Shown here one piece after another: positions 42,338 through 53,398 of a DNA stretch of 64,000 nt; positions within the stretch are counted from its first letter, which is position 1, and the number at the start of each line of letters is the position of its first letter. The notes under the pieces were generated by a model that was given only the letters and a program-made list of their open reading frames with translations, had not been told where the DNA came from and made no database searches. This DNA comes from Flammulina velutipes (taxonomy: Eukaryota > Basidiomycota > Agaricomycetes > Agaricales > Physalacriaceae). The DNA is taken from NCBI GenBank assembly GCA_011800155.1, contig CM022370.1, positions 3,162,001-3,226,000 on the forward strand, given 5' to 3'. The translations under genes were made by a program, and so were the position numbers.

Positions 42338-43435
42338 ATGTCTTCGTCCTCGTCTTTCGTCAATCCTTCCTCCATCTCTGAGCCGGGTCCCTCCAGGAAA
42401 CGTCCTCGCTCTGATGTCTCTTCAGAAGAGCGCAAGGAGGCCCGTGCGCACAGGAATCGCATTGCGGCGCAAAACTCTCGCGACCGCAGAAAGGCTCAGT
42501 TTTCCGTCCTTGAGCGCCGTGTACACGAGCTCGAGGAGGAGAACAGACAGCTTCGTGCTGGTTACGGGCTCACGCCAGCGACACCACCAAAGTCGGCTGA
42601 GCAAGAAGCCCGGGACCGCGAAAACGAAGAGCTCCGTGAACGTATCAAGACTCTCGAGAAGGGCTGGGATGCCGTTGTCAAGGCTCTCGCAGCGCAAGGC
42701 CTGCCAGGTAAGTTTCATCTTTGCATCACTTAATGATACTTGCTAACTAATTATTATCAAAGGGCTAGGCCTCGCTCCTCCCGAACCCACCTCTGCTCCG
42801 TCATCAGCATCAACACTCGTAACCCCATCACCTCCCGCCATCTCCGAATCAAAACCCTTCCTCCAGCAGATAGCGCCTCCCTCCCCAGCGCCATCACTCC
42901 CAGCCGAAGAGGACTCTCCCATGTTCTCTGCCGACTCGTCAACCGAATATTCCGGCTCTCCGTCACCAAAGTCCGAGTCCACTCGCCATCTAGCACGGAT
43001 GGCGAATACCAGTGTAGCAGCCTCAGTTGCTCCATTGGTGTCCCTGCAGCGGGTGGATCAGACTCACTTGACATCTTTAGCCCCGTCCCTTTCTCGCAAA
43101 GTCCAGCTCCTCCAGACCTCATCGTCCCTCCCGTTGACGATGCCACTATGGAGAGTCTCTTCCGTGAGATCCTCGCAACGTCGCCTACCCAGGAAGCGTC
43201 CTTACTTCCTACTGAGCCGGAGACGGCCGTGGGTCGATCGGAAGTGACCTTCGAAGGGATAGCGGGGAAGGGGACGCCCGGTTCATTGTTATTGAGCGGC
43301 GCACCGGAGGACGTGGCCTGGCCTCACGAGGAGCTAGATGTGCAGAGGTTACTCGATCTGCTGCCGATGGAGTCACATCCCATCGACAACTGGGAATTTA
43401 CGTTGGAAAATAACACCGCCGTCGGTGTCTACTAA
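42338..43435 (+). CDS. HAC1: bZIP transcription factor of the HAC1/Cib1 unfolded-protein-response type
   Basis: ATG 42338 opens MSSSSSFVNPSS. The basic region and zipper are EERKEARAHRNRIAAQNSRD, RRKAQFSVLERRVHELEEEN; the NRIAAQNSRDRRK core is specific to HAC1/XBP1-type factors. A normal intron 42708-42762 (GTAAGT, gctaac branch, AAAG) joins to GLGLAPPEP. Reading on, the first frame stops at 43247 (284 residues). A second, longer acidic frame, with PAAGGSDSLDIFSPVPFSQ, DDATMESLFREILA and LLDLLPMESHPIDNWEF, continues to TAA 43433-43435. Removing 43018-43046 joins the two frames (337 residues). The role inferred is activating ER-folding genes after Ire1-dependent splicing. Certainty: bZIP family high, HAC1 identity good, unconventional intron inferred. 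Confidence 0.85.
43018..43046 (+). promoter_or_regulatory. Predicted Ire1-type unconventional intron (29 bases)
   Basis: The 3' boundary is CTG|CAGC (43044-43050), an exact match to the Ire1 loop consensus CNG|CAGC, and flanking bases can form a short stem (gtgtcc against gggtgg with wobble pairs). The 5' boundary is TAG|CAGC (43015-43021), which matches CAGC but not CNG. The 29-base removal shifts the first reading frame exactly into the long C-terminal frame. A conventional GTGTAG...CTGCAG intron of 38 bases (43012-43049) would also restore the frame but is shorter than introns elsewhere here. Confidence 0.6.
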
Positions 43436-44643
43436 TTCTCCCTCTTCTCTCTCATCTCTCTCGGATATTTTAGGTCATCTTTATTCACTTTACTTTCCTC
43501 TGGCGTTCCTCTTATTTAACTCGTCTCTTTTCCCTATCCTGTTTTATTCTTGCATTCTTGGCTAGTCCTTTTAGGATACGCTACTTTACGTTACTTGCTC
43601 CAGTTTGGCCTTTCCTTTGTTACTTCGATGCTGGCTCCCGTCTCTGACGTTACTTGCTTCTCCCTTCGGGTTGATGAAGCTTGTGGCGGACTGGGTGCGG
43701 TGAGCGCTCGGACGGCTCTGGGATTACTTTTCTTGTAGTTAGTTTTGTAGGTACATATTCTGAATGGATTCGTTGGTTTGCTCGACATCAGTGTGACGCC
43801 TGTACGCATGGCTGAATGAGTTTTCGGACAAAGACAGAGTCCTTAGGTCTTCGACGTGTACATCAAGAGCGTTGTTGACGAGTTCGTCTCGGCAGTTGAT
43901 ATTGAGGAGTATCATTACATTACATTACTACAAACTTACCCTTCCAATTGGGGCGGGCAAGTTCGCGCTCGACCAAGCGCTGAATAATGTAGACGGAAAA
44001 TTCCCATGGAATGTGGCGCAGACATTATCCAGATCTGAGAGTCGAAGCGCGTCTAGAGAGGAAACACTGATAAGATACCATAATTTAGATAGGACATGGT
44101 GCTTTAATAATCGCTAATCACTTCGCAAATCTAAGTATGAATATAAAATTCCCCCAAGAAGATTGTGGCGCAACTACGTACTACCGAAGATGAAATTCAT
44201 GGATTCCGCGTCATTAGAAAATCGGAAGCTGTTACATAGCCTTCGGTGAGAGGATAATAAGACTATATTTATATCCTAGACAGAGCATCACTTTATAGCC
44301 CCTTCACAAACGCGAAGTTATAGGAGCCAATTGAGGCGGTGTTAGCTCAAATCTCACAAGTTACACTCACATCCAATTCCTTCTCATTATTAGTCCTCAC
44401 GGCGATCTCTAGATAGTAACGTCCATATGATATTATTGAACTACCGCCAGCTGTGCGCCACACGCAGCACGGAAGTATTTTTCAACGTTCAGAGGTGGAT
44501 CGGACTTGTCTCTGTAAACCGCTTCAGACATCGTCATGTCCCGCTCAGTCTCAGGCGCCACTTCCCGACGAACTACTTAAACCACCGGTATTTCTTCCAC
44601 TCATACTAACCAGCTCATCCTCACCCTCATCGACAACAACAAC
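43436..44643. other. Long intergenic interval
   Basis: No supported gene is seen. It contains three TGTGGCGC motifs (44012-44019, 44164-44171, 44455-44462). Confidence 0.5.
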
Positions 44644-45528
44644 ATGTCACTCCCAATCCAGAAACCTTACCAATCTCCGAGTCTCTTCTCGCGCTCCCGC
44701 AAATGCCCACCCATCTCTGCTGCCGAGCAACACACCCTCAATGACTTGCGCTGTGAAGCGGTCACCACCGCCTCTATAACACTCGACGGCAACGAGGGCG
44801 AAATCCGCGTCGAAGCCTTCCCTAAAGTCACTGAGCTGACCGTTACCCTGGTCAACGCGCCATCTACCACCACCATCGCCACCGCGCTTGATCAATTCAC
44901 CAACCTCCGAATCCTGCGCATCACTATCACTCCTCCTAAAGCTGAACCGGACTCCAAGAAGATCTTGAAGCGCCGTCTACGTGCTGAACGTCGGACTGTG
45001 GCTGCTCCCAAAGGCCTCTCGGAGGCCCTACCACACATCGTTGCGCTGTATCTGACGGGCTGGCACGAGGATATCTGTGAATGGATCTGCTCGACGACTT
45101 CTGGCGCGATTCAGTGGCTTGATATCATCGAATGCGGACGTTCCTACGCTGCGCCCATGCAGGCCGAACTCATCCAGCGTCTTTTGGATAACAACAAATG
45201 GGTGTTTTCTATGAAGATGTTTTCTTTCTATCCACGTAAGCTTCCTTCCTCTCAAATGGTGTGGACACCTGACTGACAAATCACCGTAGTAAAGCTCAAC
45301 TTCTCACACCTCGTCGAGCTTACGTCTGTGCAAATAACTGTGGCGCCGCATAGCGAGTCTGTTACCAGAGCTTCTGTGGCGACGATCCAACCGAGTCTGA
45401 AATGTTCTGTGATGCTTGTGGAACCTCATGCTCTCGATCTTAAAAAGAAACTCTTGGATCATACGGAGGCCATGAAGCGTCCGGCGTCGGATTGGTCGCT
45501 GGAATTGGTAGTTTATGGCTGGGGTTGA
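44644..45528 (+). CDS. Hypothetical protein, irregular leucine-rich style
   Basis: Two exons. The first starts MSLPIQKPYQSPSLFSRSRK at 44644 and has beta/leucine segments such as VTELTVTLVNAPSTTTIATA, LDQFTNLRILRITITPP and HIVALYLTGWHED. An intron at about 45236-45288 (GTAAGC donor, CCGTAG acceptor) joins YP to LKLNFSHLVELTSVQITVAP, ending LELVVYGWG at TGA 45526-45528. The layout recalls the leucine-rich part of mushroom F-box proteins, but no F-box is seen. No signal peptide or membrane segment is present. Function is unknown. Confidence 0.6.
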
Positions 45529-46212
45529 GATGTACCAGAACAGACATTACTATACCCAAGAATATATACACTTATACCATGTTATAAACCATCACAAATT
45601 TCGCTTTGATTTTAGTTCGGAACTGAATTGCGCCACACGACGCTGGGCCCCTAACCTTATTCTGCGGCAACCACCGACGTTCGAAGCGGTTCGATTTGCC
45701 ATTCGACACAAAGTCCAACAGTTTAAATTTGCTTGTGCTTTTCAGGTTTTCTTGCTCCAGGACTTGGGCTGCTGCTCCTTTCTTCGATGGCTTTACTATA
45801 GTTTATCTACGCCACATCATCACACCAAAGGCACCCCGCGGGGCGTACGCTGATGGATCAGGAGCATCAGACCACGCCAAGCTGGGACTCTGACATCAGT
45901 GACATGTCTTTAACTGCAGATAGAGCAGCGGTGACTATACGACGGCGTGAGGTACCAACTGAGTTGCAAGCTCATTCCGTCGACCGCCGACCCGAGGCGC
46001 ATCGATATTAAATGCACACGCTCATGTCTAAATCTCTGTTCACCATATGAGCAAAGAGGCATTACACCAGACGTAGAGATAACTCCTCTCGGGCAAGGCA
46101 AATGAAGTGTAATTCAACATTGCAGGGCGTAGCAGATAGGATACAGAATAATCATATCAGCAACTTTGAACACCAACAACAAACAACATTTTGTGGCAAT
46201 TACAGCGACGGG
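45529..46212. other. Convergent intergenic interval
   Basis: Nothing coding is recognised. A TGTGGCGC motif (reverse orientation) is at 45629-45636. Confidence 0.45.
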
Positions 46213-46678
46213 CTAATCCTTCATCTTGTCCTCGTCGTCGTCCTCCTCATCGTCCTTCTTGAGTCCAGCTTTGTTGAGGGCTTCAGCCGACGTGTAATCG
46301 ACTTTGACACCGCGAGTGCGTCGTCCGACAATAGCAGTAGGGTCGATCTCGGTCATGTCCTCGTCCTGGAAAGAAAGAAAGAAAGACGCGTCAGTATTTG
46401 AAGACGACGCGACGCGACGCGCAGGGGGAAAATTCACCTCGTCGTCGTCAGACCCTTCTTCCTCCTCATCGTCATCTTCCTCGTCAGAAGAGTCGTCTTC
46501 GTCGTCGTCCATAGCGTCGTCGGTGTTGGTTGCTTTGCCTTTTCCCTTGCTTTTGGGAGAAGCTAGTTCAGTGGCTACAGCCTCAGCAGAGCTGAAAAGC
46601 GCGTCAATAAACGCGTCGATTTATGCGCCAGACAAGTACGTACGCGTTTTGGGTGGGGTCAGTGGCACTGGTAGACAT
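46213..46678 (-). CDS. CHZ1: CHZ1-like histone H2A.Z-H2B chaperone
   Basis: Three exons start at ATG 46678 (MSTSATDPTQNA), followed by SAEAVATELASPKSKGKG and a long Asp/Glu run (DDDEDDSSDEEDDDEEEEGS). The last exon holds the CHZ motif, DEDMTEIDPTAIVGRRTRGV followed by KVDYTSAEALNKAGL, and ends in an acidic tail. CHZ1 binds and delivers H2A.Z-H2B dimers to the SWR1 remodeller in the nucleus; the motif here is the part that contacts the histone dimer. Introns are GTACGT...TTTTCAG (about 46592-46641) and a 72-base GTGAAT...TTCCAG intron just before DEDMTEID. The latter is a multiple of three without a stop. The protein is small, as in yeast. Confidence 0.82.
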
Positions 46679-47256
46679 CGTCGGCGTTGAATGAGAGAGA
46701 TGGTGGTAGCGGTATAAGCCAGGAAGATTGCTTGGCGATGTTTGGTAAAACTTACCAATGGGGTACGCACGTGCCATCATAAGCGTTCGGAATGTTCCAT
46801 TGTACCTTTCTGTTCTCAACCACGAGGCTGAATGGGCGCTGAATATCTTGTGTGGCGCATATGACACTATTGAGATCCCACTTCCCCAGCGTCCTGATCT
46901 ATGCTTCCTCGGACAGTGAGCTGGAATGACTGCTAATCAAGCGCCTGCGAAAAGAGATCTAAAAACGATATCACGGCACCAATTTGATGAAATTACCTCA
47001 GCATGAAGAGTCCATCCTGGGATTATCAGAAGGCACCATGGTCCACCCAAGTTGCTCTCATTCGTTCCATAAACGGGTTCCCACATAATTCCTTCGTACA
47101 GCGAAGCCATCTCGACGACGCTGAGCTGTTTGCTGTACTTTTCAATCTTCTAGCTGCTCTGCTTTTTTTTTCTCCTTCCGTGGAACTCGGACGTATCGCC
47201 GGATACATAATTTGCTTCATTATTTGTGACACGGTCGTCCTTCTTGCCTCCGCACT
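46679..47256. other. Divergent promoter region
   Basis: This lies between the CHZ1-like gene and the DUF6593-like gene. A TGTGGCGC motif is at 46851-46858. An upstream frame at 47003-47287 has no homology I can name. Confidence 0.45.
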
Positions 47257-48806
47257 ATGCCTGCACTGCACAAACCGTGCATGCTAACACTCAAGCTCTC
47301 CTCTCCATCCTTTCTGGATACCATTGTCAGTGACGATCAGGACTGCCCCGCTCTATACGCCATAAGGACCGACGGCGCGACCACACGAATAACACGCTCG
47401 AGTCCTACGGAGGGACCTACAGAAATATCCATGATCAAATGGCCACCGACGAACCAGAAACCAAAGAGTCGGAACACGGAGGGCCTGATGGTGCAAATCA
47501 GAGGCGGCCCATGGGAGGCGGGGGAGAATGTTTTAAAGTCAAGTTCGCTGTTTGGGTGCGTCCTCATCCCACTTGGTTGCGTAAATCTCACAGCAGCGAC
47601 AGCACTGCACCGAGAAAATTCAACATCCCCGGCTATCCAAAGTCACTTAAATGGAATGCTGTAGGTGATCGGTATTGGGTACGTTCTCACACAAAACATC
47701 TATTATTTGCCAGCTAACAAGCGCCGCAGTGTGTTGCCCCTTCAATACAAGGACCGATAGCTACATTGGATCCTGCTGTTGGCTCCGTTCCACCTCGTCT
47801 CAAAGTATTCGAAAGCCTACGTGACAAACATGACGCGAGCAGTGTGTCTGTACATCATGGTGTCTCCGTACTTCTACTGGACTACCTCCTCGTCACATCT
47901 CTACTCCTCGTCGCAGATTCAAAAGATGTGGCCCTCTTCCAAAACGAACCACACTCGTCCTTCCTGTCCATGCAGGGGTCCTTATCGTGGAAGAGGCTAA
48001 TACCTCGCGAATCCCTCTTCGCGCGCCGGTCCTCGGGCGGGTTCACCTCTGTGGATAACCTTGCCTCCTCGTCCACGTCTTCAGGGCAAATGGCCAAGAT
48101 TGTACACGGAGATCCCATCTACCCCACGCTCAATCCAATGTCTCCTGATCCCTCTTCAGTCGACTCGGATTCTGAACATGATGAATCGGAGCCTGAAACC
48201 GAAGCCGACATGAGCATGGAGTCTCCCCCGAGTGTCGTACGCATGCCCAGTTCGTCTCGCCCCCATAGCCCTTCCCAAGAATCCGTCTGCTACCCGCTCC
48301 GGAACGCATCAGCACCTTCCCACACTTATATCGATCCCTCTTTTTACGCTGCAACCGATGCCCCACCTGTCCCTGCTCTCCCCAAGCCAACACACACTGC
48401 TTTACACCCCCCAGTATCCCGCACGCCCTCCATATCCAGTCTGAGCATCCGCCGGCTTCCTAATCCACCTCTCCGGCCATCCTATAATTACTCATCCCAC
48501 GCGCGCCCTCAAACCGCCCCCTCAGATGAGTCGCGTCGATCGCGCTCCAGCTCGGGCTCATCCGCGCGCTCCTCGTCCATCGACGACAACTTCATTCGAC
48601 GACTTCCCGTCCCGCCACGTCTTCGTACCCTCCCGGAAGCACCGTCAGCGAAGGACAGCTGGGTCCTATCACCTCAAGTCAACGCTTCGGGATCTCGTGT
48701 CACAGTCATGGAACTGCCACCACCCCCATACAACTCGATTGATTTCGCTGTTCCCGAAGACACACGCAGACCCTTACCTCCCCCTCCTCCAGGCCGGGTC
48801 CTGTAG
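47257..48806 (+). CDS. DUF6593-like protein with proline-rich C-terminal tail
   Basis: ATG 47257 (MPALHKPCMLTLKLSSPSFL) begins a domain resembling the basidiomycete DUF6593 fold: LDTIVSDDQDCPALYAIRTD, TTRITRSS, EISMIKWPP, a spliced SSSLFG-TAPRKFNIPG, YPKSLKWNAVGDRYWCVAPS and KVFESLRDKHDASSVSVHHG, ending in a hydrophobic strand LLLDYLLVTSLLLVA. Introns are at about 47551-47597 (GTGCGT) and 47679-47729 (GTACGT...GCAG). The rest (about 230 residues) is Ser/Pro-rich with acidic patches and several PxxP-like motifs (RRLPNPPLRPS, RRLPVPPRLRTLPEAP, MELPPPPYNS, LPPPPPGRVL) that could bind SH3 or WW domains. The function of DUF6593 is unknown. No signal peptide is seen. Confidence 0.6.
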
Positions 48807-49398
48807 GCTTCCTTCTTCAAGTTCCTCATCAAACCTGTAACATATCACGGCCGTTTTCAACTTTCTCAAATTTCTAATCTTTTGTCCCGGACGCTGCATG
48901 ATCTATCTCGTATGCTAGTTTTAATGTTTAGTAGATACCACGTAGACGGATCTTGCTTCTACGATAACGAGTTGTTGTAAATTGTTTCAATAGGTATACC
49001 TTTCCGGAATGCTACGGTTGGTTTGAAGATCTTGAGGAAGGATCGCTTGTGTGATGCAAAACTGTATTGAGCTCTCATCTCGGAGATTATCGCTCCCACA
49101 TTCACGTACTACGGCAGCTATCAAGAAGTCGGGATGTCCCAGACTCCGAAGTCCTCAATGTATCTCCCACTGAGCACATGCCACAATCATAGGACGAGGC
49201 CTAGTAAGTCAAATCAAAATGGAAGATGCACAATAGCGCAGTACGGTAATCTCGATACGTTGTAGAAACTTGTGCGGGGGGTGAGCGACAGCTGGCAGTC
49301 ATATATATAGGTACAACATGTCCGTATTCGTGTCCATGCGCAGCGCAAGAAGTTGTTGTACGAATGATAACCAAGAGAGCCATGTGGGTATCATTAAG
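48807..49398. other. Intergenic interval
   Basis: This lies between two convergent genes. Short frames at 49201-49383 lack support. Confidence 0.45.
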
Positions 49399-50090
49399 CT
49401 AAACTGAATCGTTAGGTGTATGTCGGGTGGCAGTGGGATGTGGTTGTTGAGATGTATCCTCCAACCGAAAGCGCTGTGTCTCCCTTGATGAATGAGGCGA
49501 GCTGAGAACGGAAGGCGAGCTACCGTCAGATCTCTGCGCAGTTTCGCGCGGTGGGATGACGGGATCCTGGTTGAAGCGGTCGTATCCACTTTCTGCGAGC
49601 CAGCGGATGACTCTGTTCGTGCTGGGAGGATGATAAGGGGGTGGAGGCTGATTTCTGTAAGCACCTAAAATACACCGCAATGAATAGCTGATAATGATCT
49701 TGGACGGGAGAAGACGGACTTAGTCTCCGCCGGGAATCCTTGCTATTTCGGCGTGTGATGATGTACACGAGGGCGGCGATGAACAGAGCGCCCACTATTA
49801 GACCGCCCACGGCTGCTCCTGCGATAGCGCCTGCGTTCATGGGGTTTGTACGGATGACAGTCACTGTGGCGCGTGGCGCAGTTCCATCAGTCGATGGAGA
49901 CCCATCTCCTGGAGTTGATGTTATCCCAGCTATTGTAACCTGTGTGAGGTGTCAGTGCAGCGACGCAGAGGTTGAACTTACCAGTGACTGTCAGAGTCCC
50001 AGCTGCTGTCGGGACCTCGGGCGCGTTAGTTGAGGAGGGTGCAACGACCGTCGTCGTCACAGGAGCAAAAGTGGACGAGGTGAAAGACAT
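49399..50090 (-). CDS. Single-pass membrane protein with Ser/Thr-rich ectodomain
   Basis: Three exons. The first starts MSFTSSTFAPVTTTVVAPSS (ATG 50090) and is Thr/Ser/Val-rich. An intron with GTAAGT donor (about 49981) and AATAG acceptor joins it to AGITSTPGDGSPSTDGTAP. The transmembrane segment is AGAAVGGLIVGALFIAALVY, preceded by NAGAIAG and followed by the basic stop-transfer ITRRNSKDSRRR. A second intron (GTAAGT...TTTTAG) leads to the cytosolic tail GAYRNQPPPPYHPPSTNRVI, rich in Pro and Ser, ending NDSV at 49399. Such Mid2/WSC-like architecture suggests a cell-wall sensor or a plasma-membrane anchor. A usual cleavable signal peptide is not apparent, so topology depends on the single segment. 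No named family is assigned. Confidence 0.6.
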
Positions 50091-50922
50091 GTCGAAAGCG
50101 CAACAGCTTCTGGGGAGGATTGGAGACGAGGCAAGCCAGATACCCCAGGGATTCGAAGACGATTTTAAGAACGGTGGTGGTATTATACCAAGAGGTGGGA
50201 AACGGTGATGAGTGCCCGGCCTAGGGAATGGTCTTCATAAGAAACAATCAAGTGTCGTCAATCTGTCTTGATACAACGCACTTGAGATAAGGTCATTTTT
50301 GACCGACTGGGCGGTCAAGAGAGTCCGTCGAAGGCGCTCAAGCTGTCGATTGCGAAGAGATGATGTAACGCGACAAGCCAGAATATTAAGAAAGTCGAGG
50401 CCAGGCGGCCGGGCAGAAGCGTTGTGGCGTTTTATGACCAACACGTAGGTTCGTTACCGATATCAAGTACTAGTAGAATAGGAATCAACCAGGCTGAGAA
50501 GATCGACAAACATATTGCACAGCCAAGAGATATTTTAGATGACATGAGTTTCCTTGCAGCTTTCGTTAGACTATAGAACATGTAATTATAGCCACTCACG
50601 AGCGACCCACTTGTGAGGATTTCAGCTGATGAAGGCAAATATACAAGAGTGGCGCGCGGTTAAACGGCCCGGAATAGGAACGGACTGGAAGTCGGGTTTG
50701 AGTGGGTCAGTACAAGTTAATTATCCACCATGATCAAATTTTACCAAGCACGAACCGTCGCACTCGCACCAAACCTCCCATTGTAACCTTGCCCTACACT
50801 CTTCAAAAGAAATTCATATCCTTCCTTCTCCGTTGGTAGCCGAATTCAACAGCCGACGCGTCGCACATTTGGTTAAATCTATTCACGTCAAAACACTCTT
50901 CGTCTTGCTCTTCCATCTTCCA
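50091..50922. other. Divergent intergenic region
   Basis: This lies between the membrane protein start and the MFS start. Minus-strand frames at 50235-50444 and 50432-50638 contain one hydrophobic stretch but no support for a gene. Confidence 0.45.
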
Positions 50923-53150
50923 ATGTCGGGAACGCGGTCTCCTTCACCAGAGCTTCCACCACCAGAGTACAAGATAGAGGATACCCCGATAGCGCGTAGC
51001 ACAATGCGCTCTATCCTTATTGCGGCATCTGTGACTTTGGGCATGATAACGAACGTATGTATTGCCCACCCTTCGAATGGTTCAGCGATCTGACTTGGAG
51101 ATTAGATGGCTTTGACGACAGCAGCTTCTATACCACTTCCGACCATTGCTGAAGAGTTCGACGTGCCAGACTCACAACTAGTCTGGGTAGTTTCTGCATA
51201 TCCTTTGAGTTCGGTGAGGGCTGATTCGTAATTCTATCGTCATTTATCGTCTGACCAATGCCACAGGGATGCCTTTTACTGATGTTTGGCCGCCTGGCTG
51301 ACCTCTACGGGCGAAAGAAAATGTTCATCGGAGGGATGATATGGCTAACTATCTTCTCCCTAGCTGTTGGTTTCGCGAACAGTCAGTATTTTCTTGAGCC
51401 ATCTATCGAATATTTCTCATTCTATTGCTAGATGCTGTCACGCTCGATATTCTTCGTGGAATCCAGGGCATCGGCGCGGCCGCACAAGTTCCAGCGTCTG
51501 TGAGTGCTCCTCGAGTGCTCGCCCTACTGATTCTGACGAATCATACCCTAACAGCTTGGCATCCTTGCTCACGCATTCCCACCATCTAAAGCCCGTTCTT
51601 ACGCATTTGCCACTTTTGCAGCAGGTGCACCTCTTGGAGGCGCCACGGGACTTCTGCTTAGTGGTGTCATGACACAGCTTACTCAGTGAGCATTTCGCAT
51701 AACCCTCCTCCTCCATGGTAAGCTAATCCCCTTTGCAGGAAGACTTGGAGATCTGTTTTCTACTTGATCACTGTGAGGAAATCTTATCCACCTCATTTTG
51801 AAGCAGCCATGCTAAGACGATGACAGGGAATCGGCGCAATCTGTGTGGTAATTGGCATTCTGGTCATTGATCCAGACTTGCCTTCTACCGAGCTTGATCA
51901 ACGTGTTGACTGGATTGGCGCTGCTCTCGTCACTGCGGGTCTCGTGCTCATTGTTTTTGTCTTAACGCAAGGAGAAGTCGCGGAACGACAGTGGAAAACG
52001 CCATGTCAGTTCACACTTATTGACTCTCTTCGCGTCTTGCTTATTAAAATCGCACAGACATAATTGCGTTACTTATTGTTGGTGTTCTTTTGCTCGCCTT
52101 GTTCGTGGCGTGGCAGAGGTACTTGGAAAAGGTTAACGACGACCCTCTTCGTGTTCCTTCGATGTGGAATCCCCCGCCGCTCATGCGAATCTCCTTATGG
52201 ACGAGAGCGAATGGTCGTCTCGCTGCCGTCATGGTCGTAGCTTTCTTGAACTGGTGCTCGTTCCAAGGCTGGTGCTATTGGTCCCAGGTATTACTTAAAC
52301 ATCCCGCGCAACCCCGTAGTTCTAACGCCTCCGTCTATCTAGCTGTACTATCAGAACTACGAAGGCCGTACCCCAATTCTCACCGTCGTGCGGATCATAC
52401 CCATGTTTGTATCCGGCGTGATATGTAACTTCATTGTGGCGAAGACCGTTGCGAGGATCTCTTTTGTCTGGTTCATGGGTGTGTCCTTCTTGTCCGGTCG
52501 CTTTGTAAAGCCAGTCTAAATGTTACTCAGTCATCGGTACGGCCTTGACCAGCGTAGCGTCGCTTTTGTTCGCCTTCATCGATGCCGATGTAACCTACTG
52601 GGCTTTCGGATTCCCAGCTGCCTGTTTGAGCGTCGTCGGAGCCGACTTTGTATTTGCTACTGGCACCCTGTTCGCCGCAAAAGTTGCACTTCCCCATGAA
52701 CAAAGTTTAGCTGGCGCCTTATTCCAGACGATGACTCAGGTGCGATTCCTCGTTATCCTTTCTTGTGAACCTATGCTCATGATTGCATATCCAGCTTGGA
52801 ACATCTTTCGGTCTGACGGTATCCACCATCGTATTTGACCGGGTCATCGTACAGAGATCAGCAGCACTAGGCGTAACCGTGGACTCGACTGGGGTTGGTG
52901 CACCGAGACCCGCGCAGCTAGACAGTTATTATGCTGCAGAGTGGAGTAATTTCGCCTTTGGTGCTCTTGGTTCGTGTTTCTGCTTTCTTCGCTTGTGACC
53001 TTGTGTGTTGATTTCCCTCCAGCGGCGCTGGTGAGCATCATCGTCTTCCGCAATGTGGGGATCGTTGGCCATGAGGATGATACCGTCTCGGAGAAGACTG
53101 CGCGCAATTCGGAGGAGGTGAAAGAGGAGAAGCGAATAGAAACTGCATGA
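50923..53150 (+). CDS. MFS transporter, DHA2-like drug:H+ antiporter family
   Basis: Start ATG 50923 (MSGTRSPSPELPPPEYKIED). Many exons build a 12-14 span carrier. The first span is IARSTMRSILIAASVTLGMI. IPLPTIAEEFDVPDSQLVWV follows in TM2, then the loop 2-3 signature GRLADLYGRKKMF (motif A) and DILRGIQGIGAAAQVPAS. Further spans are LGILAHAFPPSKARSYAFAT, ITGIGAICVVIGILVID and AALVTAGLVLIVFVLTQGE. A loop with VPSMWNPPPLMRISLWTRAN precedes the second half, then FVSGVICNFIVAKTVA, VIGTALTSVASLLFAFI and LGTSFGLTVSTIVFDRV. It ends RNVGIVGHEDDTVSEKTARN and TGA 53148-53150. DHA2 carriers export toxic or secondary compounds in exchange for protons at the plasma membrane; the substrate is unknown. Nearby genes do not form a biosynthetic cluster. 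Confidence 0.85.
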
Positions 53151-53237
53151 TACGTGCTTGTTATTTGGTAATATAGGGATTATGAATCGTTAATTTTAGA
53201 AACGGAAAACAAGTGATTGTTGTTCTAAGTCAACATA

Positions 53238-53309
53238 TCCTTCTTAGCTCAGCTGGTAGAGCGCGTCACTAGTAATGACGAGGTCAGTCGTTCAAGTCGG
53301 CTAGAAGGA
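53238..53309 (+). tRNA. tRNA-Thr(AGT)
   Basis: The acceptor stem tccttct pairs fully with agaagga. The D arm is agctcagctggtagagc. The anticodon stem gtca/tgac holds the loop ctagtaa, giving anticodon AGT at loop positions 34-36. The T arm has gttcaag. No intron is present. It lies 88 bases downstream of the MFS gene. Confidence 0.9.
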
Positions 53310-53398
53310 AATATGAATGTCCTATGCTATCAACGTTAGTTTTGTTATCCAACTTGATCATTCTCTGTCTAGCCACTAGGAATAAAATGCGATTCTAC

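Noticed and set aside
42861..43046. Alternative Ire1 5' site CAG|CAGA at 42864-42870
   Set aside because: Removing 42867-43046 takes out 180 bases, a multiple of three, and would not join the two HAC1 frames.
50235..50638. Two minus-strand frames with a hydrophobic stretch (AICLSIFSAWLIPILLVL)
   Set aside because: They cannot be joined by a convincing intron and have no recognisable start context.
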